From: Echinococcus granulosus
Lineage: Eukaryota; Platyhelminthes; Cestoda; Cyclophyllidea; Taeniidae
DNA: 64,000 bases
Assembly: GCF_000524195.1 (NCBI RefSeq)
Contig: NW_020170521.1
Coordinates: 34,977-98,976 of the forward strand
Direction of reading: 5' to 3'
A program made the position numbers and the translations under genes. The notes under the pieces were generated by a model. That model was given only the letters and a program-made list of their open reading frames with translations. It was not told where the DNA came from and ran no database searches. Numbering within the stretch: position 1 is the first letter of the stretch; each line of letters begins with the position of its first letter. Positions 1 to 12,695 of the stretch are shown one piece after another.

Positions 1-86
1 TAAAAGGACTTAGGCATACAGTTGCCGAAGTGGTACCCATTCATCATACTTATAAATTAAGCAGAGTGGCTATTTAAGTGGAACTT

Positions 87-1001
87 TCATCCAACCCAAA
101 TCCACGTGGATGGATCCTGAAGGCGAAATTGGGAGACACTATGGATAATTGGAATGAGAAATAAAGTTATGCAATTATACCATAGTAAGTGCAAAAATTG
201 AGGCAATAAACAAATCGCCCTTACCAATAATAGATATAAGATAGATACAAAAATAAAGTCCATTAGGTTTAGGGTGGGAACAAAAATTCATCGGCAAAAC
301 AAAATAGATGATTAGAATGCAGCAACACTTACTTTGAAACAGAATAGGAGGGAGAAAGGAAGAGTTAACACGAAGGCAATGAGAGCGAAGATCCGCAGCA
401 GTCGTTCTAGGAACCATTCCTCATCTGAATGCACCGGTTCAATACGTCTACCACCCAAGGTAAAGGCCTTTGGTGCAAAAGCCCTCTTCTTGGCACTCTG
501 TGAGGCTTTCTTCGGTTTCACAATCCTTGGTGGGGAGTAGGGCATTGTAGTTGCAGCTGTCAAGCTTGGCTGAGAGTGGGGCGAAGTAGACTGAAGTTTT
601 TCCTCCATTTCCAGTACTTGTTCCACTAGAGTTGGATTCTGGATCCGCCACGCCTCAGTACCAAAGCCCTGGCGTTGAATAGTCCTTCCCCCTCCTCCCC
701 CTCCCCTCCACGATGCAGTAGCTGTTGATTCTCTCTCCTCACCTCGATGATTTTGTCCAGTTTTTGTAGACCACCCACGCCACATATCGTCTTCCGACAG
801 CGTTACCGATTTTCGACGAACCGTTGTCACCGGGACGGTCAGACGGTACTCAGAGAGGTTTTGAGGAGCCAAATCCGAGTTTGCCGGCAGCGGATTGACA
901 CTAATGTTGCCGGAGCGAAGGTTGTAAATGATGGCCAATGGGGGCTCGGCTGTGCCGAGGTTAGGTGCTGGCACTAAGACACTGGGTGTGGTTGACGTCA
1001 T
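87..1001 (-). CDS. Single-pass membrane protein, 232 aa, two exons, family not recognised
   Basis: Exon 1 is 1001-333 and a short last exon is 116-87; the intron (332-117) starts GTAAGT and ends CTTCAG, and the junction is in phase 0. The ATG at 1001-999 is the first in frame, since a stop lies 15 bases upstream. Residues 1-70 are Ser/Thr/Pro-rich; a glycine run sits near 100-105; residues 124-137 (LVEQVLEMEEKLQS) could form a short helix; a basic Lys/Arg stretch spans about 159-186. Residues 200-222 form a hydrophobic segment (LLRIFALIAFVLTLPFSLLF) followed by a 10-residue tail ending in Trp and Gly. There is no signal peptide, so a tail-anchored type II topology in the ER or nuclear envelope is inferred. 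I do not recognise the family. Exon 1 is convincing because a 223-codon open frame meets a consensus donor; the tiny second exon is the simplest but not the only choice. Confidence 0.6.
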
Positions 1002-1245
1002 TGTGGTGGCCAATCAGGGTGAAGACATGTGCGACATTTCAACGTCCACGCGCTTCGTTCGTGTGTGGGAGTGACCGTAGAGGTGGGTTAATGGCAAATT
1101 ACAGATGTTCGTCCACAAAGAGTCTACTCAATTTGACCTCTCACCCACAAGCAAAACTTTATTATTATGCCGATGCGACCGCAATGCGAAGCTCGTGATT
1201 GGCTCGCTGTGGGCTCAACCAATCAAACCGCTGGTCGAGGTGATG
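993..1245 (-). promoter_or_regulatory. Presumed promoter/5' region of the membrane-protein gene
   Basis: Three CCAAT-type motifs lie upstream of the minus-strand start codon: CCAAT on the plus strand at 1010-1014, ATTGG near 1198-1202 and CCAAT near 1220-1224. A perfect palindromic CRE-type octamer TGACGTCA at 993-1000 overlaps the start codon itself. The region is less AT-rich than its surroundings, as expected for a TATA-less promoter. No TATA box is visible. The transcription start is unknown. Confidence 0.3.
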
Positions 1246-4200
1246 GCTTTGAGAAAGTTTTAATTGGGTCAGGCTCACCTAATTGCTCTTTGCCCTTAAA
1301 ATCTGTCGGGGTTTCTGAAGATAAAATTCATTAGCTATTAACTTTATGACCCCAATTAGGTAGTGACAATAATAAACGAATTCTAGTTGTTTATTAGGCG
1401 GGAAATTTCTACAATTTGTGGTTGAAAAGTGCTAAGGTTTGTCCTTTTCCTTGGGTTTAAAATTCCAATTTATACACAATTTCTACAAAAAATCGTATTA
1501 GTGAGAGCTACCGACAGAATAAGGCTGATTAAGGCGACAAGGAAATTGTCACAGATGAAAGTTTTTTTTTCAACTTTTGACCAAGGTACCAATACGAGTT
1601 GCCGTTTAGGAGATAACAACGTCTTTTAAGAGCAATTTTTACAGAAATCGTAGTGCTTTAATTTGTTGCTTAAAACCAATTTTGGCAGCAAGTTACTTAT
1701 AGCTTCACCAGTGGCCTGGCATTAGGACCATTCCATTAGCCTCCAAACCCTCCTGTAGGTCGATAGTACATTTTCCCCGAGTAATGTGTCGGCTTAAGTC
1801 TTCAAGGAAGTCTCAGCACGCTGCAAAATTTACTGGACTTTTTTGGGACAAAATAGATTCATTTATATTTGCCTCCCAATTTCACCTTCTAAACAAGAAA
1901 GTAGGGCGCTTTTTTCATTTTGGGGGCTGATTCTGCTGAATTACAAATGGTTGACACAACAAAATCACCTCTTGATGTTGACAGTGGACAGAGATGAAAA
2001 AGCCCTGGTCTAGAGAAAAGAAGAAGCTAAATACAAAAACCATTCAGCATGTGTCACCAGAGGCTGCTGGTTAATAAACAAAAAATTTTTTAGAAAGAAG
2101 CTTAAATGCCCACTATATGTTCCAATTTTCTCGAATAGATTATCTATTTTTCCATTTCCTACCACCATTTCAGCCTTCTTACCAAGATAAGTAGGCCAGA
2201 AGCTTTCAGCTTTTCTGCAATAGTGGCATGCTTTGAAAATTTCGGAGAAAGTAGTAATTTTAGGCTGATTTTGTTGTCTGCTGTTCAGACACTGAGATTG
2301 AGGCACAAAACTTTAACTGTCTTACAACCAACTTGGGCAACGTATAGCTAGTTGTTAAATTATCCCTTACTATGTGTATCCCAACTTAGATTTAAGGCAG
2401 CTCTCTATAGTCTACGAGAAAACTTTTTCTAAGGGACTAAACCAGGGAATGTAGTATCCTCCAAACTTAGTGCTGGCACTATCTTAAGGCCGAAGAACTT
2501 GGCTGTCAATGGACAAAACTGAGACATGACTAGTTTTAGTTGAAAGCAGAAGTTGGTAAAAACCTTTTTATCATTTTGTCTCTCCATCTACCAAAAAAAT
2601 AAATGTTTCAAGTGTTGATGATTTGTCTGTTGGTGAATGACATTGATAATTCATGAGGCGGTAGGATTTCCTCTTAAAGCATCCCATCCTCCATGTTCGA
2701 AAAATTTTTCTTTGAAAAAATCTGGGTTCGTAGATTAGAGAACGGAATTTGCATACCTCTCTGTGAGTAAAAGTATGTCGCAGCTAGTGTAGAAATTTCA
2801 GAGTATTCGTTGTGTACACCCAAAATGGAACATTAAAGTTGGTTTACACAAACTGATGGAACACACCACCAGGATCCAGCAAAAGAGGAATGTAAACTCA
2901 AGAAAAGTGAATAAATAAGCATCTGTACTGTTACGACAATTGGTTTAACACTCCGTTTTGTTTCATCGGCAATTGAGGTTCTGTAATTGTGACTTCGCTG
3001 CCTTTGGAGACCATGCAGTGCCCTGTTAACCATCCTAATATACTTATTACATTATAAGTGGGCAGGATTGTGGCTGTTTAATTATTTTAATTAGTGATTG
3101 GTAACTCTAAAGTTTCTATAATTCTTTAATTTGTGTTAATTTAGATTATATTTTGTCAAAAAACTCTCCAAATAGATAAATTGATTGATGCTTGTAAATG
3201 TGTAGAACTTGATAACACTCACCAAATGTAGATTTATATCTTAGGCACTAATCATATCATCCACCCAAACTGCAGGTTTGATTTAAACCCCTGTGTTTAT
3301 TTGGCCCTCTTCAGTTAAATAAATGCCAGTTAATAAGCGGCAAATCCTCCGGCATCAACGTTTGGAGGCGAGAATTCACTAAAGGAGTGGATCAAATTAT
3401 GCTGCTATGTCTTTTCAGAGTCATGGATGCCCCCCGAATAAAAATAACTGCTGTGCCAGAATGGATGCTGTCCAATAAGCAGTACATTGAATAAAATGCT
3501 CTTTGCTGACTGATCTACCTTAAAAGGCAGTAAAATTTTCTTAACAGCAAATTTTCCGGTAATGAGTGGCATTATACAGCGCCAATCTTAATCTAATAGG
3601 AGTTGTTGTAATCACGTACCTTAAACTTCTACAAAACCTACCTTTCCTCACTAAATCACTGAGAACTAGATTCACGACGGCAGTATTCAAAGATCTATGC
3701 TTTCATTAGCAAATGAGTTATCTCTCAATAGCAACGCTAGAAAGATCTCCTTAACTCTTTGCTGGTGCTATTATCCCATGAATTCCAATTTAGCAATTTT
3801 TCCCGAACATTAAAATGGGAACACTTTGTCCAGGTCAGGATCCCTGTGCTGTGAAAGTGTGCTTATAGTTAAAAATTTTTAACCCGCAATGACATTTCCG
3901 GTAATCGTGCTTGGTAAGCATCAGAATGTACGACAAGCTTAAAGAGATAAATATCACACCTCTTTGTTTTTATTCAGCCTGTGATTCAAAAATGGGTGTA
4001 AGAAAGTGTAGCTCGTCATTCTGTGTGCACATGTAGATCTCAGGAGATTAATTACAAAGGCATGATTAATAGAAATCAGATTTATGCATTTCTAAAATGA
4101 GCATTTTTCGAGAGATTCACAGAAACAGGAAGATGTCAAAGTAGAAGTTACAAAAGTGGAACAGAATTGTTCAAGGACCTTCGAGATCCTGCTATAGTGA

Positions 4201-4744
4201 AAGCCTTTTCTTTGCTGGGTTCCTTAAGTCACCTATTACCACCTTCGGATCTGTCAGTGCCTGCAAGTTTCGTGGTTCCGTGGCGGTCTATTTATAGCAG
4301 TTCTGGTGGTAATATCGCATATCCTTTGTACATTTCAAAGAAAGCTGAAATCGGTCTCCTGTATTGTACTATGCTCAGCAGTTTGTAACTCATGCGAAAA
4401 GGACAAACAATTCCAAGTTGGTTGACAGGGTATCACATTTTACATCCAGAGGAAGAGAACGTATTCTGTAGTGACCGAAACAAACAATAATTCAGGGAAG
4501 CACTGAGGATGACACTCAAGAAAATAGAGGAGTCTTTCTGAAGGAACAATTCTTTAAATTCACCCCTTTGGTGTCATAGTGTCCCAATCTTGTCCTTTTC
4601 GCCAACAAACAACCAGCTTTTGGACACTCAATCTGTTTAAGGTCAGACTCATCTCATGTTGTCTTCGGAATAGACTTGGGCTCTAAAACAGTTACTTAGA
4701 CTCCTGGTTTACCAAATAAAAATGACACGTTTTTATCTTCTTTT
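1246..4744. other. Spacer without recognisable gene
   Basis: AT-rich DNA with only short chance-length open frames. Apart from the decayed repeat fragment at 1705-1830 I see no convincing exon, RNA gene or intact mobile element. Confidence 0.4.
1705..1830 (-). repeat. Decayed TRIM-like terminal repeat, reverse, fragment
   Basis: The stretch resembles the reverse-orientation terminal repeat of the family described at 10425-11465: a GGCCTGGCATTAGG core, then a GTCGATAGTACATTTTC segment, then CTTCAAGGAAGTCTCAGC. The order matches the better copies at 6786-6995 and 22113-22325. It is incomplete and heavily diverged. Confidence 0.4.
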
Positions 4745-4905
4745 GTGCCTCTAACTTCCATGAAGATGAAAGAAGTCATAATACCAAAACCGAATTTGTA
4801 TTGCAGACATACAGAAGGACGGGGTGGCTGCTGACATTACGGAGCACTAAATACCAGCGAAATCAAAACAAGAAGTCAAATAAGCAACCAAAGCATTGCA
4901 AATAA
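4745..4905 (+). repeat. TRIM-like terminal repeat, forward, solitary
   Basis: It shares the forward consensus of the family: GAAGATGAAAGAAGTCATAA, then a TTTGTATTGCAGACATACAG block, then GAAGGACGGGGTGGCTGCTG, ending in GAAATC...AAGTCAAATAAGCAACC. No internal region follows it, so it looks like a solo terminal repeat. Confidence 0.5.
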
Positions 4906-5934
4906 TGCAAGAAAAGGTCTTATTTATTGTTTCCCTCATTTTCTGTACAGCAAATCAACTTTAGAAAGCATTCTTTATTAATTAATTGCTTGAGACAGGG
5001 GATAAGTAGGATCCAAAAGGTAAAACCATCCCCCACCTCTGAATGACACCCAACGTTTGGACTATCTCCAAGGCAATCGTCTACCATGATTAAGTCGGGA
5101 AAAGAAATAGCAAAGATGGAATTACAAATTGGCAAAATCTTAAGTGTGGAAACCTGCGCTCATGAGGAATGCCATTTAAAGTTTTGTTCAGAGATTCCTC
5201 GTAACAGCAGCAAAACAAATCAAAACACTTCAATGGGAAATTCCAACACTAAACCCACTTGCACTTCTTTTCAGATGAGACACGAGGTTGAATAACACCT
5301 CTTGATCCTTTAGTGACGTCTGTAGAGGTACTAAACAACCCACTGGAGAATTTCGAAATAAACTTCTTCTGTAAAATATTTGTCCAGCCATTTGATAGAC
5401 TTATCACTTTTAAGGAAGGCTGTTCATGTGACTGCAACCAGTGGAGGGAGAATATGTGAGGCGAGGAGGAAAATGGGACCCAATTTCTAGTCTAGCAAAG
5501 CAATTCCGGAAATTTGTGAAATGGCTATTTCAATTTCAACTTCTTTTCTGCGTGAATTGGGACATTTCCCCATTACAAAATAGGGATTTTTCACAAGCCT
5601 AGGGCAACCCTTGAGTTGACATGGATGAAGTATGTTTCGATGCAAAACATACCAACAAATATTCTCTAAGGTCATTTGTAGAAACACCCGTATATACCAA
5701 ACTAATCCTACCAAAGCCAGAAAATTCATTTTTATTATAGGCTGAAATTTAAGCGGTATAATTGTTGATAGCTTGACATTGCATTAATCTGGTTGCTTCT
5801 ACCTCCTTCCAACTTAAAAGTGGGATCTTATTTCTCTATATAATGCCACACTGTTTAGGCAATACAATTATGGACTACAAATTTTATATCTTACTTGACT
5901 TTTTCCATCCTTTGCTTCGATTCGGTGGGTTCAT

Positions 5935-6995
5935 ATGTATTACATTGTTTGCATTAATCTCGGTTTTGGTAACAGAGCAATTACGGCTTCGCCAATGTCC
6001 TTACCACAGGTGGCATGGCCTCCCAACCACGCCATTACCCCTCAGTCTTTCCGTATGCTACCATTACACATTCCCTACGACCATCATGCATTCTTTGCTA
6101 TTCTGGGAAGTTTAAGGGTTATTCTGGTAGCAGCGAAATGCAAACTTTATCCCAAGGAAGAGCCACTCTGACTTATATTACTGAACACAAAACCTTAACA
6201 GAACGGAAGAAGGGCAAATAAGATTGAGAAAGACGTCTACTCTTGGCAGCCACCCTAGTCTTGTATTCTACATGCATACTTTTAGGAACCGAAGCCAGGC
6301 TAGCCGTGAACCTCCTGGAAAAGTTCGGTATACAGCTGTCTACGATAACCGTTTGCAGATGCTCATGAAGTGAATATAAGGTAGTCTCCACCTCTCTACC
6401 AGCTGAAGAGAATCAAGGTAAACAGATATGACTTGGCAGCATAGAGTAAAAATAAAGTGACAAGGATGAATAAATTCACTGCTCTATCCCCAAAAAAACT
6501 ATACGAAAACCCTGTCATTTGTTAAAAAACTACTTCTATAACGGTATTCCCACAACTAGCGTTGGACGCAGGAGATGGCCTGCACATTTCCTCTTCCCGC
6601 AGTACATTTCCCATGCAGGACAAACTTCCAAAGAGGGATAAGTGGATTTGGGATCAAATATCTCCCCAGTTGCATGCAAATTCTATGACTGCATCATCAT
6701 CTTACATCATCGACTACGTAGTGATGACCATCGCGGGAGGTTGATCAAGGGGAGTGCAAAAGATGGCAATGGAATTAGGAGAGAGGGGCTACGTAGTATA
6801 TGATTGGGTTGTTTAGCTTTTCTTTTTGGTTTGGCTGATACTCAAGGCTCTGCCATTGCACTTCGTCTAGGTGGCATGGCCTCTAAGCCATGTCAGTGGC
6901 CTTTTCAGCCCTTTGATACATCACTGATACGTTTTCTGACCTAGTGTTAGTTTATTTTCGTGTTACGGGAAGTCCCTAGGCGCTATTTGGTGTTT
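5935..6995 (-). mobile_element. TRIM-like element, reverse, two terminal repeats
   Basis: Two related terminal repeats of about 190-210 bp in direct orientation (about 5935-6130 and 6786-6995) flank about 650 bp of non-coding internal sequence. Both contain the GTGGCATGGCCTC core followed by a CCATGTC- or CACGCC-type segment, and both end in a GGGAAGT motif. The internal part aligns by eye with that of the copy at 10425-11465 (for example the pyrimidine-rich ...TTCCTCTTCCCGCAGTACA segment). There is no open frame of note. Direct repeats plus a short non-coding interior define TRIM elements, which depend on proteins from other retrotransposons. Confidence 0.55.
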
Positions 6996-7744
6996 AGAGA
7001 GCTCGGTGATTTATTTAAAAAACTACAGAGGTAATCTTCGTAATTTGTTTACTGCTATCACTTTAATTAAGTCTGAATAAGGTAAACTCATGTTATGGGT
7101 AAAAAGTGGTAATTTTGAATATTTTAAAAGCATCAGAGAAATAAGTCTGTCTCCTGACATTGTTTAAGATACTAATTCATTAGAGAAACTTTATGATTTA
7201 CAGCAAAAAAGTAAATCATACCCATTTTATGCGTCAGTAAAGGCGTATATTCTTCTACCGTTTTATAAATTTGGCTTAAATATTTAAGAATTTCCTATGA
7301 GACTTGACATTAATAGGGTGCATGTTTGACTTATGTTTTGCGATATCCGTAGGATTTATGCAAAGTCTTTCATAAATTTCCTCACCGATCCCACATCATT
7401 CATTTAAGGCTTATTTGCATTGTGGAATTATGACTCAACAATCATTTTATTCATTTTTGTGACATAAAACCAAATGAATGGAGGAGCACATTGCCCCATC
7501 CATCTACAAGCACATTTGGAAAGGCACTATGGGGTTCACGATTGCACTATTTCTTGTAATAAATAGGTGTGTTTTGGCTTTCTTCCATGTGATTCGATGC
7601 AGCCAACAGTTTAGAGAGAATTTTGTGAATGCCTACGTACACAGTGCATCCACCACCTCGCATTCCACTAGAATCGTATAATTTTTACTTGGTATCAAAT
7701 GGGGGGGAACATAGGTATATATTGTGACTTACCCCTAATACTAA

Positions 7745-7945
7745 CGTAGCCCCCAAGACTTCTCTGAGGATCAAGAAAGGCAAAATATTAAAAGAGAATA
7801 TGTATTGTCGAAGTACAGAAGGGCTTTGTGGTCTATGGCGTGGCCGGAACGACAGGCCGCCCGGCGGAGTTGTAAAGGCGGCGCGACCAAGTGGCCCGTT
7901 GGCGAAACCGAGAATTAAATAAACAAGTAGCGCATTAAAATATGT
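7745..7945 (+). repeat. TRIM-like terminal repeat, forward, solitary
   Basis: A well-preserved forward copy: GAATATGTATTGTCGAAGTA, CAGAAGGGC, a GC-rich centre with GGCGTGGCC and GCCGCCCGGCGGAG, AAGTGGCCCGTTGGCGAAAC, and GAATTAAATAAACAAG at the end. It has no partner within 2 kb and no internal region. This is the least diverged solitary copy in the window. Confidence 0.6.
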
Positions 7946-10424
7946 TTAGTAAAACACACAAAAATTTATCAACTACAACATTAATTCGACGTTTATGCAA
8001 ACAATAATTGCAAGGCAGAAATTAAGTTCCTAAAATACTTTTAGACAATACTTAAATAAAACTCCCTTTAGACCCGCTCTCAATTAATCTAATTGAACTC
8101 ACACATTCATTTAAAGAACTGAATATTTTTTAAAAACTAACTTCGTTAATTTAAAATTTTTGCATTATTTCACTTGTAGTGTTTGTCCACTTTTGGCTGT
8201 CTTGCACACATACCCAAAAGTAAAATTCCTTCCAAACTAAGGCGGCCTAGGAAAATGCCTCTGGCTTGAGGAAGTACGCACTTGAATGGATGGTAAACCT
8301 CCTTTGGTTATAACTAACGCCACCAGCAGATGATCCCATCAAGCATTATATTGATCGACCGAAAGAATTTCTTCCCCTAGATTAAAAGAGGTTTTATAGA
8401 AACTTTTAGTAAACTAGTCGTTGGAACTGCTACTAATTTGGACTTAGCTAATGCTGGAGCTACCGATTTCAATGTCTGGTGATGTCAGTTATCAAGCTGT
8501 TCCCTGATGCAAATCGGTACTTTAAAAAATTAAGCTTATAGGAAGAACTCCGGAATTAGACCTTTGATGGGTGTGAAAATCACTGCTGATAACGAGTTTC
8601 TACTAATTACTCTAAAATATCACTTAGTAATACATTAAATTCTGCCTAGGGCAGGACTAACGCACAGGAGAATTTCAAGGTGCGCCGAAGCTTTACCCAA
8701 AAATGTCAGGTGGGACACGTTTCTACCTACCCGGCTCCGACGAAAGATGAAGGCCTCGGGTTGAAGGGGACGTCAACCTGTCCAGTACGGGATGTCCTAG
8801 TGACCTCACAGCTTATACACCCTCATTCTATCAGAGACCAGAATTCGAAACACATATGAAGGATGGCCAGGATTCTCGAAAATATAGTCATCTAAAGTGA
8901 ATATCTGCTAATCTAAGTGAAGATCTATGTTCTTCCATAGAAAGCGTATCACAAAAAGGGGTTCTACTGTAAATATTTAAGATGTAATTTAAATTTCCCT
9001 AAAGGAATTTTATTTAGGTCTAAAGTTTCTCGTGGTTATCTTCAATATCCTGTTTAAATATTTATAATGAGTCATCTCACTACCACCCCTTCCTATCGGT
9101 CCGAGATCAACTGTGATTACCTTTCTTGTCATGCCTTGTGGGGACATCCTTTAATATCCAGCGGATCTTGCTCCAAAAAATAGCCATGTAAAATTTTTTG
9201 GGTATTTTTGACATCAAAACATGTTTTAAAGACCTTCTCACTACTTTGGCCCTTTTGAGGCGGACATGAGGTTGGGCGGCGTCTACATTTACGACCCCTA
9301 AGGAGATAATTCTTGTAGAATTCAGACGCAAATAGTTACCAATGGTCGAGTTGTTTGAGTCGACTGTCTATACGGAGAAGTACATGGGTAACAGTCTTTC
9401 CTTACGTAATCATTACTTTCGAATGATTTACTACCATCGAAAAGCAAGATCTTAATAATTACCAGTTATAGATCACATTGGGAGGAAAACTGATGTACTT
9501 AAAGTTCTCGGTGTTATAAACGACTATTTACTTTGTTCGTCAAGGAGGGTGAGTCAATGGTGAATTATTCAGACCAACGCCATTTTCCGATTCCATCTTT
9601 TGAGACGACTTTACGATTAGCGGGGCAAGGAAAGTCCAAGTTGAATTGATGCATAATTTAATTTAAAAGCATTTCACAGTTTTAAGTCGTGGAGTCATAA
9701 ATAAAATATCAAAAGGCTTCTCTCTTCTTTCCTAAATTTTGCTGAAATTTTGTGTTCGTTGATTTATCAGCCAAGATCCCGATCACCTGAATCATTCAAG
9801 ATTTTTGAAAGGCCAGTGATTGCTTCCCTCTGTAAAAGCACCTTCCCCACCAACAAATTGTACGTTTCAGTGTGCCAAATGAAGAAAGTTGGTTTAGTTT
9901 CCTTAATTTTACTCTTACTTGATTTCTATATTCCATTCCTATCACAAAATATTGTGCAATTACAATAATGCTTGTTCGGCTGTACCTTTAAGGAGAGGAA
10001 TGGATTGTAAATATGAACCTTCGGAAGAATCAGAATCCGTCGGCTCCCGAGGAGGTGAAAACACACTCTGAACATACTCTTATTTATCGCTATCTAGTAA
10101 AATCTGCCTCCGTCTAACTCGCCTTCCCTTTCTGAGGGCATAAGGACCAAAACGGAAGAGAGGATCACCTAACCTAATACATAGCTGTATATTTCATCAC
10201 GCTTATTTGCTTGTAAAGCCATATTCTACTACTTGGAAACTCCTTTATTATAACGTTTTTGACATTGTTTCATCGGTGTTAAACACATGAACACACTTTA
10301 AAATAGAAGAGCTATAAAGATATGAATTGTAACGTAAAAGCCTGAAGTGGCTCACACTCACTTATGGCAGAGTCCTAGACACACGGGACAGGGATCAAGT
10401 TGATAAAGTAAGAAATGGTAATGC
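7946..10424. other. Spacer without recognisable gene
   Basis: AT-rich sequence with only short open frames on either strand. A more GC-rich patch near 8640-8820 stands out in composition but contains no open frame or motif that I can name. Confidence 0.35.
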
Positions 10425-11465
10425 TACTATAGGTTGTTCAACTTTTCATTTTAGTTAAGCTGACACTTAAGGGTACGACCATTGTATTTCATTCCAGTGG
10501 CCCAGCCTCTAGGCCACGCCAGCAGGCCCTCAGCTCATCTGTGTGCCGATAATATGTTTTACGTCGGTATTATGTCTCCTTTCGTATCCAGGGAAGCCTA
10601 AAAGCGCAACATTGGTGGAAGCGAATGGCCAACCCAATCCTGAAGGAAAACTACCTTGATTTTCATCACTTAATGCCAAATCCTAAAGCAATGGAAGAAG
10701 GGTATTTGCTATGAATGGTTGAGCCTGAAGTATATTCACGGCAGCCATTTCAGTCCCGTGTTTTGCGGGAAAGCTATTAACAACAGGAGTAACACTAATT
10801 GTAAAATTATCTGGAAATATTTTCTACGGAGCTGTTTACACTACGTGTATGAAGATGTCAATAAATGAACGCGCCATGCCTCCTCCGTCTCTCTAGTAAA
10901 TGGATAGAACCCAGGTAGATATATGGCTGGACAGCACTGAAGTAAGTACAATATAGCAAGGAGGAAGAGACGCTAATCTTCATTTTCACGAAGCTGTTTT
11001 AAAAACCGTACTTAATTAAATGACCCTGCTTTAAAGCCGGTGTTCCTACAACTATCGATGGACATAGAAGATCGCCTTCACCTTTCCCCTTCCCCCAACA
11101 CAGTTCTCAAAGTGGACAAAACTTCATATCCAGTGAATTTTTTAGGACGGATTAGTAATATTGGAGTCGGATAACTTTCATTTGTATGCTAATTCGATGA
11201 CTGGTGCGGTTAGTTCATGGGTGTTTTTCCTTGCATCACCGGTGGCCGATGCGGTATGTTGACGAATGGGAGCACCGAAGACGAAGCTCAGAAGAAGAGA
11301 AGGGCTACGTAACACTTTAATTGTATGCCTGATTCTCCTTTGATTTCAGGGCCTCCTTAAGCGACATGGCCTCCGGGCCCTGCCATTGGTCACTAAACTT
11401 TACTGTGTATCGTCAACACACTTCCTCCCCTAGCATTTTGTCTTCTTTCTACTTTAGATAGTCTC
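10425..11465 (-). mobile_element. TRIM-like element, reverse, near full length
   Basis: Terminal repeats at about 10425-10612 and 11308-11465 are in direct orientation and flank about 695 bp. The first repeat runs through GGCCCAGCCTCTAGGCCACG and CCGATAATATGTTTTACGTC to TATCCAGGGAAGCC. The second runs through GACATGGCCTCCGGGCCCTG to CACACTTCCTCCCCTAG. The interior contains segments found in the other full copies, such as GTTCCTACAACTATCGATGG and GGCTGGACAGCACTGAAGTA. No coding potential is seen. Diverged repeats indicate an old insertion. Confidence 0.6.
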
Positions 11466-12499
11466 GACGAGCCGTAAATTAAGCAATAGAAATTTCAGCA
11501 CCTTATTGTTTTTTATATTTAAGAAAGAGTTATAAAAGGCAGGCAACACCTGGCAACTTAATCGTAAAATAGGTAAATTTGAGCCTTCCGTTTTGGTATG
11601 GTTAAATGAAGTCATTTTGGAGTAAAATTTTAAAATGATTATTTTGGCTTTTACTAGTAGCATTTGTTGTCTGTTTAAAGAGTGAAACCTCGTTTTATCC
11701 AAAATATGGTAAATAAAACGTTTTATGAGAACAAAAACCTGAATAACATCTAACAGCAGAAATAGAGGGAGCAAAGTGCAGTTACACTGAAGATAAAATG
11801 ATGTTCTAAGGGAGGAGTAGAAAGAAAGAATGAAAAAGGTAAACGAAACATCTTTAAAATCAGTTCTTAAGAAAACATACATCTTTGCAGGATAAAAGCA
11901 TTTGACTTTTTATTTTGACTAACGGGCAGGATTGTGAGCACTAAAGAAATGCGGCTAAATTGATAAAATTCGAATAGGGTTCTTGGTGTTCATACAACTA
12001 CCACTAAATACACATAGTTGCAACAAGGGCGAAAGCAAAATTTCAGTAATATGTTCGGCTTTTGTAGGGTTTTTGACATTCTACTTTTGAATGATTACCT
12101 TGCCATGATAAGAAGAAAACATTAAGCGGCCAGTATAGTAATATTATAACAAAACACCTTAAACACCTTTCTTCTATTGTCTCTGTAAAATTGTAGCCTC
12201 TCGGAACGCGCCAGTTCCAAGGATAGTTTACAGTAGTTCACCAGGGGAAGTTACATTGATGTCCAAGCGATTGAGGGAAAGAAAAGTCTTTTTAACAAAA
12301 GAGGGATTTTGTTAACAAAATAAGTTTTACTTCTGACAAAATTGGTGCAAGAAAAGCAAAAACAATAGCAAGGAACTTATATAGTTCAGTTTATAGAATG
12401 AGAAACAAAGGACAGGTTTGATGCGCTGTTACTAAACTAACCATCTCCACAAGATGATAAAGTGGTCAAAACCCGATTCGCTTTAATATTGCTTACATA

Positions 12500-12695
12500 G
12501 CGCCCCCAGATTTCTTTGAAGATGAAAGAAGACACTAAACCAGGGCAGAATATGCATTTTCGACGCACAGAAGACGTGGGGGAGAGGCTACTGGCGTGGC
12601 CCAGAGACCGTGCTGCCCTGCGGAGGTACAGAAGCGGAGCGATAAGTGTCCTTGAAATCAAAACGTAAAGTTAAATAGGTAGCCAAAGTATTTCG
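12500..12695 (+). repeat. TRIM-like terminal repeat, forward, solitary
   Basis: Forward consensus blocks occur in order: TTTGAAGATGAAAGAAGACA, GGGCAGAATATGCATTTTCG, ACGCACAGAAGACG, GGCTACTGGCGTGGCCCAGA, CTGCCCTGCGGAGGTACAGA, and AAAGTTAAATAGGTAGCC at the end. No internal region or partner repeat is visible nearby. Confidence 0.6.

Noticed and set aside
11454..11882. 142-codon minus-strand open frame
   Set aside because: The product is Leu/Phe/Ile/Lys/Asn-rich as expected from AT-rich DNA, its end runs into a TRIM-like repeat, and no splice sites or family features are visible.
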